A stretch of DNA of 64,000 nt from DASUPK01 sp963801055 (GCA_963801055.1 CAWDDE010000006.1:248001-312000); one strand, 5' to 3'. Shown: positions 38,301-52,879, counted from the stretch's first letter. A program made the numbers and translations. Notes: generated by a model from the letters alone, not told the origin.

Positions 38301-38928
38301 GCGAGGGCAAGGTGCAGCTCTACAACGGCCGCACCGGCGAGCCCTACAAGGGCAAGGTGACCATCGGCTACATGTACATCCTGAAGCTGCTGCACCTGGT
38401 CGACGACAAGATCCACGCGCGCTCGACCGGCCCGTACTCGCTGGTCACCCAGCAGCCGCTGGGCGGTAAGGCGCAGTTCGGGGGCCAGCGCTTCGGCGAG
38501 ATGGAGGTCTGGGCCCTCGAGGCATACGGAGCGGCGTACACCCTCCAGGAGATGCTCACGGTCAAGTCCGACGACACCGTCGGCCGCGTCAAGGCCTACG
38601 AGTCGATCGTGAAGGGCGAGAACATCCCCGAGCCCTCGATTCCCGAGTCGTTCAAGGTCCTGCTCAAGGAGATCCAGAGCCTGGCGCTCGACGCCAACGT
38701 GGTCTCCGAGGAGGGGGCCGGAGTTGAGATGGGCGAGGAGGAAGACGACCTCCTGCGCGCCGCGGAGGAGCTCGGCATCGAGCTCTCCGGAGTGCGCGCG
38801 GACGGCGGGAACGGCGCCGGCGACAAGGACAAGGACACGGACAAGGCAGCCGACGAGCAGGAAGAGCAGGTCGTCGCCGAGGGCGACGGCGGTACTGACG
38901 GTGCTGACGCCGAGGAGGCAGCAAAGAA

Positions 38929-38932
<4 letters not shown>
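35360..38932 (+). CDS. rpoB: DNA-directed RNA polymerase subunit beta
   Basis: Intact, 1190 residues. The TTG start has GAGGAG 12 bases upstream, and the reading RSFSRLKNPLDVPHLIDIQRKSF follows directly. The rifampicin-binding cluster near residue 410 (SSQLSQFMDQTNSLAGLTHR, then RRLSALGAGGL) has the D, H and S contacts, with T and S where E. coli has N518 and P520. Further marks are HYGRMCPIETPEGPNIGLI, GEIALGKNCLVAFMSWEGYNFEDA, LAGRHGNKGVI and FGEMEVWALEAYGAAYTLQE. The C-terminal 60 residues are acidic (GAGDKDKDTDKAADEQEEQ). It has its own promoter. The stop overlaps rpoC as GTGA. Confidence 0.98.
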
Positions 38933-43014
<4,082 letters not shown>

Positions 43015-43022
43015 CGCTTAGG

Positions 43023-43098
43023 CGCGCGGGTCCTGTCGCGGAATTTCGCCGTGGATCGAGGCATCTCACCACGGCCGAAATTCCGCGCCACCCGCGCG
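43023..43098 (+). terminator. Large hairpin after rpoC
   Basis: CGCGCGGGT (43023-43031) pairs with ACCCGCGCG (43090-43098), and CGCGGAATTTCGCCGTGG (43037-43054) pairs with CCACGGCCGAAATTCCGCG (43069-43087) apart from one bulged C. A 14-base loop tops it. The stem of about 27 pairs starts nine bases beyond the rpoC stop. No T-run follows; see the next hairpin. Confidence 0.8.
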
Positions 43099-43121
43099 AC
43101 GAACGCCCTGGATTGACCCAT

Positions 43122-43140
43122 CCCCGCCGGTCCGGCGGGG
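43122..43140. terminator. GC-rich hairpin between convergent rpoC and VOC genes
   Basis: CCCCGCCGG and CCGGCGGGG are perfectly complementary around a single T, followed by TCTCTTA on the plus strand and preceded by a GGATTGACCCAT segment. It can act in both directions and ends five bases from the VOC gene stop. Confidence 0.6.
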
Positions 43141-43144
43141 TCTC

Positions 43145-43522
43145 TTAGCCTTGCGCCTGGACGAGCCCGACGGTATGGCCCTCTGGGTCATTGAAGAGAC
43201 CGATCGTCAGTCCTTCCATCGGGGTGTCCGGGCCCATCATCTTCGTGCCGCCGAGCTACTCGGCCTTGTCGAGCGCAGCGCCCACGTCGGGGACCTCGAT
43301 GTAGAAGGTCACGTGCCCTTCGTATCCCTCGGGCCCGCCGCCGACGCCGCCGCCGATCCCGACTCCCTCCGAGTTCGTGTTGCCCTCGCGGGGCAGGACG
43401 TAGTACTCGGTCGGTCCCTCCGGCGCGTCACCGAAGCTCCAGCCGGCGAGCTCGGCGTAGAAGTCCCGGAGCTTCTTGGCGTCCTTGCCTACGACCTCGA
43501 AGTGCACGACTGGTTGTCCCAT
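43145..43522 (-). CDS. VOC (glyoxalase-like) family protein, one frameshift
   Basis: MGQPVVHFEVVGKDAKKLRDFYAELAGW is the first beta-alpha-beta-beta-beta unit, with a His metal ligand at position 7. YYVLPREG, GYEGHVTFYIEVPDVGAALDKAE (second metal His in the HVTFYI strand) follow, then after a shift near 43257 LGGTKMMGPDTPMEG, TIGLFNDPEGHTVGLVQAQG, with the terminal Glu/His of the family. About 125 residues, the standard length. Such proteins may be lyases, dioxygenases or binders; there is no clue to which. A shared bidirectional terminator separates it from rpoC. Confidence 0.85.
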
Positions 43523-43556
43523 GCGGTTCCCTCCTGTGGGTTGTGGACTCGGTGTT

Positions 43557-43880
43557 CTAGCTGCCGACCGGCGTGCGCTCGCGCCGCTCGTGCGCGGCCA
43601 TCCCGGGAGCGAGGCGCGGCTCGATCACGGGCGTCCGGGTGCGGCCCCCCGGCGGGCAATTGGGCTGCGCCTGCGCGGCGCCGCCGTGCGGGCCGCCGCG
43701 GCGCGGGTCGCGCGGCTTGCTCGGATCGCGCCGCCAGCGCCGGAAGCTGTGGTCGTCCGCGCCGCCGGCATCGTCCAGCTCAGGCTCGGCCCGCGCCGCC
43801 CACCAGATCAGCCAGAGGCCGAAGAGGACCGGGATCTTCAGGATCACGGCCAGGAAAACGATCGGCAGCACCCCATCCAT
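43557..43880 (-). CDS. Small membrane protein of unknown function
   Basis: The preferred start MDGVLPIVFLAVILKIPVLF at 43880 places one hydrophobic helix (VLPIVFLAVILKIPVLFGLWLIWWA) at the very N-terminus. A Pro/Arg/Gly-rich cytoplasmic tail follows (FRRWRRDPSKPRDPRRGGPHGG, residues 45-80). About 107 residues. The frame also opens at 43916, but those 12 residues separate the helix from the start without a reason. It is 34 bp upstream of the VOC gene on the same strand and may share its transcript. Not a family I recognise. Confidence 0.55.
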   Translation of the reverse strand: MDGVLPIVFLAVILKIPVLFGLWLIWWAARAEPELDDAGGADDHSFRRWRRDPSKPRDPRRGGPHGGAAQAQPNCPPGGRTRTPVIEPRLAPGMAAHERRERTPVGS

Positions 43881-43999
43881 CTCGGCGAGTCTACCCCCGA
43901 TCAGTCCACGCTTCATGGCGCTCGCCCGTAGCCCCTCGCGACTGGCTGCGCCAAGAAGGATCGAGCACTGGGAGGGGGCGACACGCCTCTATTGAGCTC

Positions 44000-44019
44000 T
44001 TAGGTAGCCCATGGGCTAC
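44000..44019. repeat. Left 20-bp direct repeat of the AbiEi/DUF559 gene, containing a 16-bp palindrome
   Basis: TTAGGTAGCCCATGGGCTAC. Positions 44004-44019 (GTAGCCCATGGGCTAC) form a perfect palindrome centred on the start codon at 44011. The right partner is at 44966-44985. Confidence 0.8.
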
Positions 44020-44969
44020 TCAACTGCTCAATCGTCGGTCTGGGCGCTTACGCGGAGCCAGCACGGTGTGGTGAGTCACGCTCAGCTGCTCGATCTGGGC
44101 GTGAGCGCTCAGTCGATCAAGCACCGGGTCTCGACCGGCCGCGCTTCATCGGGTGTCGGCGGGGCGTCTACGCCCTCGGTCGCCCGGAGCTGAGCCGTCG
44201 CGGCATCTGGATGGCCGCGGTTCTTCGCTGCGGGCGAGGTGCGGTCCTCAGTCATCTGAGCGCGGCCGAGCTCTGGGAAATCGCTCCGCCCCGGCGGGAG
44301 GTCGCTCGACCGGTGCGGGAGGTCACCCGATCGCCGCCGGCCACGGTCGATGTCTCGGTGCCAGCCGGCAGAGCGCCTCGGGCTCCGGGAATCCGCGTCC
44401 ATAGAAGAGCATTGGAGGCAGGGGAGGTGACGAGGCGAGAAGGCATTCCGGTAACCAGTCCCAACCGGACGCTGATCGATATCGCGACACGCCTGTCGCG
44501 GAACGAGCTCGAGGCGGCGATCGCGGAAGCAGACAAGCGCTCCCTCACTGATCCGGAGAGGCTCCGGTCCGAGCTGGAACGCCTATCGAAGGCTCCCGGC
44601 GTTGGTGTGCTCCGCCGGCTTCTCGATCGCCAGGTTTTCCGGCTGACCGACTCGGAACTCGAGCGGCTCTTCCTGCCGATCGCCCGGCGGGCCCGATTGT
44701 CCCTGCCCCAGACCGGTCAGCGCTTGAACGGCTTCAAGGTGGACTTCTACTGGCCTGACCTCGGCCTCGTGGTGGAGACGGACGGTCTCAGGTATCACCG
44801 GACGGCGGCGCAGCAGACTCGCGACCGGCTCCGGGACCAGGCGCACACATCGGCGGGGCTGACGACGCTCCGATTCACTCACGCCCAGGTGCGATTCGAA
44901 CCCGAGCATGTCCGGACGACGCTGGCCAAGGTGGCCCAACGGCTTGCGAAGGAGCGATTGCGCAGTTAG
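44011..44969 (+). CDS. AbiEi-like antitoxin domain fused to DUF559/Vsr-like domain, one frameshift
   Basis: Start MGYSTAQSSVWALTRSQHGVVSHAQLLDLGVSAQSIKHRVSTGR is the winged-helix AbiEi_4 N-terminus (in full-length relatives followed by LHRVWRGVYALGRP, which appears here after a base shift near 44150). WMAAVLRCGRGAVLSHLSAAELW is its second block. The C-terminal 110 residues contain LERLFLPIARRARLSLPQTG, FKVDFYWPDLGLVVETDGLRYHRTAAQQTRDRLRDQAH, the DUF559 (Vsr-like) nuclease fold with D-x-W-P, V-E-T-D and H residues. About 310 residues. Common in actinobacteria as a solitary gene; no matching AbiEii toxin is present. Start and stop each lie in a direct repeat. Confidence 0.8.
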
Positions 44970-44985
44970 GTATCCGATGGGCTAC
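44966..44985. repeat. Right 20-bp direct repeat
   Basis: TTAGGTATCCGATGGGCTAC matches the left repeat at 18 of 20 positions. The gene's TAG stop (44967-44969) is inside it. The palindrome is imperfect here. Confidence 0.75.
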
Positions 44986-45064
44986 GTAGCAGCGCAGCCG
45001 GGCCTACCTCGGCACTGAAGGCTCTGCGCATGCGGTCCTAGCGAGACTCGCTGAGGATGCGCTC

Positions 45065-45601
45065 CTAGCGCGGCTCGAAGCCGTCCCGCGCCCAGGACTC
45101 GAGCGCGTCGACGTGCGCCGCTGTGAGGCCCACGTCCGACTCGGTCGGGACGAGCAGCGTCGGCCCCTCGCGCAGCTCGGCCCACTGGTAACAGCTCTCT
45201 TCCAGGCTGTCGTCGACCCAGGCGAGGGGGCGCGAGCCGGCGTACTCGTCGAGCGCCTCGAGCTTCCAGTGGGCGGTGCCGAACTGCGCCCGCCCGTCGA
45301 AGGTCAGGTAGGGAAGCTCCGGTACCCCGAGGATGCCCGGGAGATGGTCGTTGGCGCGGTCCTCCCAGCCGCTGGCCCAGACCAGCTCGTAAGTCTTCGA
45401 GAGCTGGTTCAGCCACGGTCCGGTGTCGAGCGCGATGCAGTGGAGCATCCCGTCGATCAGGTGGAACTCGCCCGGGAAGTTCCGGGGATCGCCGCGGCCC
45501 GGCTCCAGCGGCTGATCGAAGCCGAAGAGGCTGATCACACCGTCGATGTCGACGGCCAACACCGGCGCATCCGCTTGTTCACTTCGTCGGAACAGGCGCA
45601 T
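45065..45601 (-). CDS. HAD-like domain protein
   Basis: Intact, 178 residues. VLAVDIDGVISLFGF supplies the HAD motif I D-x-D-G, with both Asp in place. YELVWASGWEDRANDHLPGILG is motif II (S), and ALDEYAGSRPLAWVDDSLEESCYQWAELR holds the late D-D-S motif. Similar small proteins in actinobacteria are annotated as HAD-superfamily hydrolases of unknown substrate. There is no cap domain of size. It is divergent from rpsL, with about 75 bp between, so the rpsL promoter must lie in that gap or inside this gene's 5' end. Confidence 0.8.
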   Translation of the reverse strand: MRLFRRSEQADAPVLAVDIDGVISLFGFDQPLEPGRGDPRNFPGEFHLIDGMLHCIALDTGPWLNQLSKTYELVWASGWEDRANDHLPGILGVPELPYLTFDGRAQFGTAHWKLEALDEYAGSRPLAWVDDSLEESCYQWAELREGPTLLVPTESDVGLTAAHVDALESWARDGFEPR

Positions 45602-45676
45602 CGGGATCAGATTAGGGACAGAGTTCGGTGTTTCGCCACCCGGCGCGGCGACCTTCGGCCGCTACCATTCGCCGCC

Positions 45677-46072
45677 GTGCCTAACACCAATCAGCTCGTC
45701 CGCAAGGGGCGAACCCACAAGAAGAAGAAGATGTCGACGCCGGGACTGAAGTCCGGCCAGGGGCGCAAGAAGCGGGTCGCCGCCCCGCAGCGACGTGGCG
45801 TCTGCACCCGTGTGGCGACCGTGACGCCGAAGAAGCCGAACTCGGCCCTTCGCAAGATCGCCAGGGTCAGGCTCACCAACGGGCTCGAGGTGACGAGCTA
45901 CATCCCGGGGGAGGGGCACAACCTGCAGGAGCACTCCGTCGTCCTCGTCCGAGGGGGCCGGGTCAAGGATCTCCCAGGGGTGCGCTACAAGGTCGTGCGC
46001 GGAGCCCTGGACGCCGCCGGCGTGTCCGACCGCAAGCAGGGCCGCTCGCTCTACGGAGTGAAGGCCAGCTAG
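45677..46072 (+). CDS. rpsL: 30S ribosomal protein S12
   Basis: Intact, 131 residues from a GTG. PNTNQLVRKGRTHKKKKMST opens it; RGVCTRVATVTPKKPNSALRKIARVRLTNG and EVTSYIPGEGHNLQEHSVVLVRGGRVKDLPGVRY follow, with both lysines linked to streptomycin response present (TPKKP, GRVKDLPG). It ends QGRSLYGVKAS. The segment KSGQGRKKRVAAPQRRG is slightly longer than in E. coli. It forms part of the decoding site. The rpsG ATG is directly after the stop. Confidence 0.97.
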   Translation: MPNTNQLVRKGRTHKKKKMSTPGLKSGQGRKKRVAAPQRRGVCTRVATVTPKKPNSALRKIARVRLTNGLEVTSYIPGEGHNLQEHSVVLVRGGRVKDLPGVRYKVVRGALDAAGVSDRKQGRSLYGVKAS

Positions 46073-46543
46073 ATGCCGCGCCGCAACCAGGCCACGATCA
46101 GGCTGCTCGAGCCCGACTCGGTCTACAGGAGCCGGCTCGTCCAGCAGCTAATCAACAAGGTGATGAGCGACGGCAAGAAGTCGCTCGCGGAGCAGATCAC
46201 CTACGACGCACTCGCTCTGGTCGGCGAACGGACGGGAAACAACCCCGTAGAGGAGCTGGAGGGCGCGATCAAGCAGCTCACCCCCGTCCTCGAGGTGCGC
46301 TCACGCCGCGTCGGCGGCGCCACTTATCAGGTACCCGTGGAGGTCCCGGCGAGGCGCGCCCGCACCCTGGCGATTCGCTGGCTGGTCGAGTTCGCGCGCG
46401 CTCGCGGCGAGAAGTCGATGCCCGAGCGGCTCGCCAACGAGATCCTCGACGCCTCGAGGCAGCAGGGCAACGCCTGGAAGCGGAAGGACGACATCTACCG
46501 CATGGCGCAGGCCAATAAGGCCTTCGCGCACTACCGCTGGTAG
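46073..46543 (+). CDS. rpsG: 30S ribosomal protein S7
   Basis: Intact, 156 residues, family length. MPRRNQATIRLLEPDSVYRS, VQQLINKVMSDGKKSLAEQITYDAL, PVLEVRSRRVGGATYQVPVEV and LAIRWLVEFARARGEKSM are uS7 hallmarks; it ends KRKDDIYRMAQANKAFAHYRW. It nucleates 30S head assembly by binding 16S rRNA. No space separates it from rpsL, so they are co-transcribed. In most bacteria fusA follows on the same strand; here two minus-strand genes intervene, the first overlapping the end of rpsG by 13 bp. Confidence 0.97.
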   Translation: MPRRNQATIRLLEPDSVYRSRLVQQLINKVMSDGKKSLAEQITYDALALVGERTGNNPVEELEGAIKQLTPVLEVRSRRVGGATYQVPVEVPARRARTLAIRWLVEFARARGEKSMPERLANEILDASRQQGNAWKRKDDIYRMAQANKAFAHYRW

Positions 46544-47118
46544 CGGCGCCGCTCCCGCGTTCGAACGAGCGGCGCTGACTGCGACGGTAGGGCGGGTGAG
46601 CCCTCGCCCCTCTCCGACAGTGAGTTCTCGTGGGAGCGGCCGCCGTGAAGCTCGGTCGTGCTCGTCGCGCCGGGACTCATCGTGGCGAGCGCAGCCCCAC
46701 AGACGGTGAGCACCAGCGAGCCGACCAGCTCGAGCCAGAAACCTGCGACCGGCTTTGCCTCGGCGTCGATGAACGACTGGCGCGGGTCGTCGAGCGTGCC
46801 GATCTTGTTGACGTCGGGCAGGTCGCCGATCAGGAAGATCAGCAGGGCGACCAAGCCGCAGACCGCGACCGCGACCGCGGCTATCTGAGCGAGCGGCTGA
46901 CCGCGGGCCACGACCGTCACGACGATCAGGATCAGCGCGAAGATGGCGAGCACGAGCGTCGCGTAGCCATGCTGATCCGCGGCGTCGATCGCTTTCAGCG
47001 CCTCGCCACCGGGAGGCGTGAGGTGGAAGAGGTCCGTGAACTGCGAGGCGCCGAGCATCGCCGCGGCCGCGGCACAGGCGAGCACGAGCAGCGTCTCGGT
47101 ACCGGGAAGTCTTCTCAC
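46531..47118 (-). CDS. Four-helix membrane protein (paralogue A)
   Basis: 195 residues. Four likely membrane helices: LLVLACAAAAAMLGASQF, YATLVLAIFALILIVVTVVA, IAAVAVAVCGLVALLIFLIG and FWLELVGSLVLTVCGAALA. Between helix 3 and 4 lies DLPDVNKIGTLDDPRQSFIDAEAKPVAG. The gene after helix 4 reads through a low-complexity tail that overlaps rpsG, so the true C-terminus may be earlier. The neighbour at 47115-48071 has the same plan (IDLPQGLDAGRPGLAFTGTQAVLLEGFWAEVACSAV), so they are tandem relatives. Function unknown. The start overlaps the neighbour's stop by 4 bp. Confidence 0.7.
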   Translation of the reverse strand: MRRLPGTETLLVLACAAAAAMLGASQFTDLFHLTPPGGEALKAIDAADQHGYATLVLAIFALILIVVTVVARGQPLAQIAAVAVAVCGLVALLIFLIGDLPDVNKIGTLDDPRQSFIDAEAKPVAGFWLELVGSLVLTVCGAALATMSPGATSTTELHGGRSHENSLSERGEGSPALPSQSAPLVRTRERRRYQR

Positions 47119-48071
47119 GACCCCGCCTGGAGGCCCGGCGGGATTCCACCGACCTCCTGGTGGGGCGAGCGCCGTATGTCCCCACCGGATCGGTCACGCC
47201 GTCTCGCCTCGCCTCTCACACGCCGAGAGTAGAGGGCGAGCAGTCCGCCACTGAGGATGAGGACGGCGGAGCAGGCGACCTCGGCCCAGAATCCCTCGAG
47301 CAGCACCGCCTGAGTACCGGTGAACGCCAGCCCAGGCCGACCGGCATCGAGTCCCTGAGGAAGGTCGATCGCGATCGCGATCGCGATGCCGATCACGCCG
47401 CAGAGCGAGACCGCGCCGGCCAACCGCGGCCGCCCGCGGAAGGTGGCAAGGACCAGCAGCACCGCGACGGCCGCGACCGGGAGAAGCAGCCAGAGATGAG
47501 CGCTCCCGGCCGTCTCGGTCCCGGTGATGGGAACGGGCACCTCGGCGCCGAGCCGTCCCGCATAGCCCGGGGCGTCCACCTCGACGCCGTGGTAGTCGAA
47601 GAACTGCGAGACCCCGAGTCCGACGCCTGCCGCAACACCGACGAACGCGGCGGTCGACCTGGGGGTGACGTGCCGACGTGCGGCCTCCACGAGCACCAAC
47701 GCCGCGCCATAGATCGCTCCGGCGATCCGTCCGACCACGATCTGGCCGATCTCCAGGATCAGCGCGATCAGCGCCGCGACCAGCTGGATCACGAAGAGCA
47801 GCGCGCGGCTGATATAGGGGCCGATCCAGGAGAAGAGGGCCGCGACCGGCGCGCCCAGTGGTCGCAGCCTGCGGCGCGTCTCGTAGGCCGCCCCCTTGAG
47901 CCTGACGCCGATGTCGACCTCCGGGCGGACAGCCCGCCGCGCCTCGGCGCGCCGCCGCCGGCTCATCGCGCGAGCTTCGCGGCGGGTGCGCTCGGTGAGC
48001 TCCTCGAGGCGGTCGCGAGACTTCTTGCGGCGTCCCAGCCCGCGGCGGATTCCCTTCCTGGGAGCCATCAT
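47115..48071 (-). CDS. Membrane protein with basic N-terminus (paralogue B)
   Basis: 318 residues, intact. The first 75 residues are highly basic and helical (RRGLGRRKKSRDRLEELTERTRRE... MSRRRRAEARR). LFVIQLVAALIALILEIGQIVVGRIAGAIYGAAL forms a first membrane region, FVGVAAGVGLGVSQFFDYHGVEV a second, and LWLLLPVAAVAVLLVLATF, LAGAVSLCGVIGIAIAIAIDLP and EVACSAVLILSGGLLALYS the last helices. The part after residue 155 resembles the neighbour at 46531-47118. A basic coiled region might bind RNA, DNA or lipid. Unknown function. It shares a divergent intergenic region with fusA. Confidence 0.7.
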   Translation of the reverse strand: MMAPRKGIRRGLGRRKKSRDRLEELTERTRREARAMSRRRRAEARRAVRPEVDIGVRLKGAAYETRRRLRPLGAPVAALFSWIGPYISRALLFVIQLVAALIALILEIGQIVVGRIAGAIYGAALVLVEAARRHVTPRSTAAFVGVAAGVGLGVSQFFDYHGVEVDAPGYAGRLGAEVPVPITGTETAGSAHLWLLLPVAAVAVLLVLATFRGRPRLAGAVSLCGVIGIAIAIAIDLPQGLDAGRPGLAFTGTQAVLLEGFWAEVACSAVLILSGGLLALYSRRVRGEARRRDRSGGDIRRSPHQEVGGIPPGLQAGS

Positions 48072-48137
48072 GCCGCTGCTATCATCGTCCGTCGCTCAGG
48101 ACTCCCCCGGAGGGGGCCGTGGGCGTTAACCGTTTCG

Positions 48138-48158
48138 ATGGAGAACGGCGCGACATAG
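48138..48158 (+). other. Possible short leader ORF upstream of fusA
   Basis: ATGGAGAACGGCGCGACATAG encodes MENGAT. It lies in the fusA leader ahead of the hairpin at 48193-48212. It could be a leader peptide, though no clear ribosome site precedes it and chance is quite possible. Confidence 0.3.
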
Positions 48159-48192
48159 GAGCAGTTCGGGTCGTAAGAGACGTTTGCGCTCG

Positions 48193-48212
48193 GGCCCGCA
48201 AGGGCCTTTTTT
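48193..48212 (+). terminator. Intrinsic terminator/attenuator in the fusA leader
   Basis: GGCCC-GCAA-GGGCC followed by six T is a compact rho-independent terminator on the plus strand. It lies 69 bp before the fusA start, inside the only region that can hold the fusA promoter, so it may attenuate fusA or end a short leader RNA. Confidence 0.65.
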
Positions 48213-48280
48213 GTGCGCGAATTCCGAACTCAGACTAACCGTTCCGTCTCTCCCTCACGCCAGTACGAACGACAGGATCC

Positions 48281-50395
<2,115 letters not shown>

Positions 50396-50481
50396 GCCCA
50401 GAGCCCACGCCTGCTGGCTATATTCCCCAGGTTGGTCGTAGCACTCAGAGACACACCAACTAGAAACCCCAAAGGAGCGAG
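50396..50481 (+). promoter_or_regulatory. fusA-tuf spacer with strong ribosome site
   Basis: 86 bp. AAAGGAG at 50471-50477 lies five bases before the tuf ATG and is the best Shine-Dalgarno of the window. TATATT at 50421-50426 (within GGCTATATTCCCC) could be a -10 element for extra tuf transcription; no good -35 is seen at the right distance. Confidence 0.5.
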
Positions 50482-51666
<1,185 letters not shown>

Positions 51667-51673
51667 CTCTCAG

Positions 51674-51695
51674 ACGGGCCCCCTCGGGGGCCCGT
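51674..51695 (+). terminator. Terminator of the fusA-tuf unit
   Basis: ACGGGCCCCC and GGGGGCCCGT form a perfect ten-pair stem around TC (effectively nine pairs with a four-base loop), followed by TCTCA. It is eight bases from the tuf stop and separates tuf from the S10 operon. Confidence 0.8.
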
Positions 51696-51818
51696 TCTCA
51701 GTGCGGCTCTCGATAGCAAGGGCCGCGACAACTGCAAGACATACGACCAGGGCGCGGCCCTACTGCAACCGGGGCGGCGCCCTGACTGCGCGAAGAGACC
51801 AGAACGAGAACAGGCACA
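51696..51818 (+). promoter_or_regulatory. Leader of the S10-spc operon with a hairpin
   Basis: AGGGCCGCG (51719-51727) is the exact inverse of CGCGGCCCT (51753-51761), giving a nine-pair stem with a 25-base loop about 58 bp before the rpsJ start. The promoter of the long ribosomal operon must also be here or read through from tuf; no consensus hexamers were found. The position suits an autoregulatory leader. Confidence 0.5.
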
Positions 51819-52139
51819 GTGGCTTCACTCACATCGGGAAAGATCAGAATCCGGCTCAAGGCGTACGACCACGACGCCATAGACCGGGCTGCCCAGGAGA
51901 TCGTGGGTACCGCCGAGCGGACCGGCGCGACCGTTGCCGGCCCGATTCCGCTGCCGACCGACAAGCACGTCTACGTGGTGATCCGCTCTCCGTTCAAGGA
52001 CAAGGACTCGCGCGAGCACTTCGAGATCCGCACGCACAAGCGGTTGATCGACATCCACCAGCCCACCCCCAAGACCGTCGACGAGCTGCAGCGGATGGAG
52101 ACGCTTCCCGCCGGCGTCGACGTGGAGATCCGATTGTGA
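51819..52139 (+). CDS. rpsJ: 30S ribosomal protein S10
   Basis: Intact, 106 residues from a GTG. KIRIRLKAYDHDAIDRAAQEIVGTAERTGATVAGPIPLPT, SPFKDKDSREHFEIRTHKRLIDIHQPTPKTVDELQRM and ETLPAGVDVEIRL match uS10 to its end. The usual 102-105 residues are present without extra. It acts in the 30S head and in NusB-dependent antitermination. First gene of the S10 operon. The stop overlaps rplC as GTGA. Confidence 0.97.
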   Translation: MASLTSGKIRIRLKAYDHDAIDRAAQEIVGTAERTGATVAGPIPLPTDKHVYVVIRSPFKDKDSREHFEIRTHKRLIDIHQPTPKTVDELQRMETLPAGVDVEIRL

Positions 52140-52879
52140 GCGCGATCGTAGGCAAGAAGCTCGGCATGACCCGCGTCTTCCTTGAGGACGGCACGGCCGT
52201 TCCGGTGACCGTGATCGAGGCCGCACCGAACAAGGTGACCGCGATCCGCAGGACCGGCCGCGACGGCTACGACGCCGTTCAGCTGGCGGCCGATCCCGTC
52301 ACCCCCGAGGACAAGCTGACCAAGGCCGAGCTCGGACACCTGAAGAAGGCGGGGGCGCCCGCGATGCGCACCCTGGTCGAGTTCCGCGACGCCGAGGTCG
52401 CGACGACCGGTGCAGCCGGCAGCGGCGGGGCCGAGGCGCCCAAGGAGGTTGACGCGCGCGCAGGCGAGGCGGACTCCAAGGGTTCTGATGATGAGGCCGC
52501 CGAAGACGAGGGCGCGCCTTCTGAAGTGAAGGTCGGCGACGACGTGACCGTGGCGAGCTTCGAGCCCGGCCAGCGGGTGAAGGTCTCGGCGGTCTCGATC
52601 GGCAAGGGCTTTCAGGGCACGATCAAGCGCCACAACTTCAGCCGGGGTCCCGAGACCCACGGCTCCCACAACGTCCGCGCCCCCGGCTCGGTCGGGGCGA
52701 GCGCCGATCCCGCCCGCGTCTTCAAAGGGATGAGCATGCCGGGGCAGATGGGCTCTCGGCGGGTCACCCAGCGCGGCGCCCACGTCGTCGAGGTCGATAC
52801 GGAGCGCAACCTGCTGCTCATTCGCGGTTCGGTGCCGGGCGGCAAGAACGCGACCGTGGAGGTGCGAAGCGATGGCTGA
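52136..52879 (+). CDS. rplC: 50S ribosomal protein L3 with acidic insertion
   Basis: Intact, 247 residues, about 35-40 longer than usual. SAIVGKKLGMTRVFLEDGTAVPVTVIEAAPNKVTAIR opens and QRVKVSAVSIGKGFQGTIKRHNFSRGPETHGSHNVRAPGSVGAS... GQMGSRRVT closes the conserved protein. In between (residues about 85-128), VATTGAAGSGGAEAPKEVDARAGEADSKGSDDEAAEDEG is a low-complexity acidic stretch placed where standard L3 has a short surface loop in the beta-barrel. L3 reaches the peptidyl-transferase centre. The GTG start overlaps rpsJ. Its stop overlaps rplD by 8 bp. Confidence 0.96.
   Translation: MSAIVGKKLGMTRVFLEDGTAVPVTVIEAAPNKVTAIRRTGRDGYDAVQLAADPVTPEDKLTKAELGHLKKAGAPAMRTLVEFRDAEVATTGAAGSGGAEAPKEVDARAGEADSKGSDDEAAEDEGAPSEVKVGDDVTVASFEPGQRVKVSAVSIGKGFQGTIKRHNFSRGPETHGSHNVRAPGSVGASADPARVFKGMSMPGQMGSRRVTQRGAHVVEVDTERNLLLIRGSVPGGKNATVEVRSDG

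Noticed and set aside
37028..38416. 462-codon open frame antisense to rpoB
   Set aside because: Composition is Val/Leu/Asp/Arg-rich with no domain; it mirrors the GC-skewed codon use of rpoB on the other strand.
44880..44910. GATTCGAACCCGAG resembling a tRNA T-arm
   Set aside because: Lies inside the DUF559 domain codons and no cloverleaf can be drawn around it.
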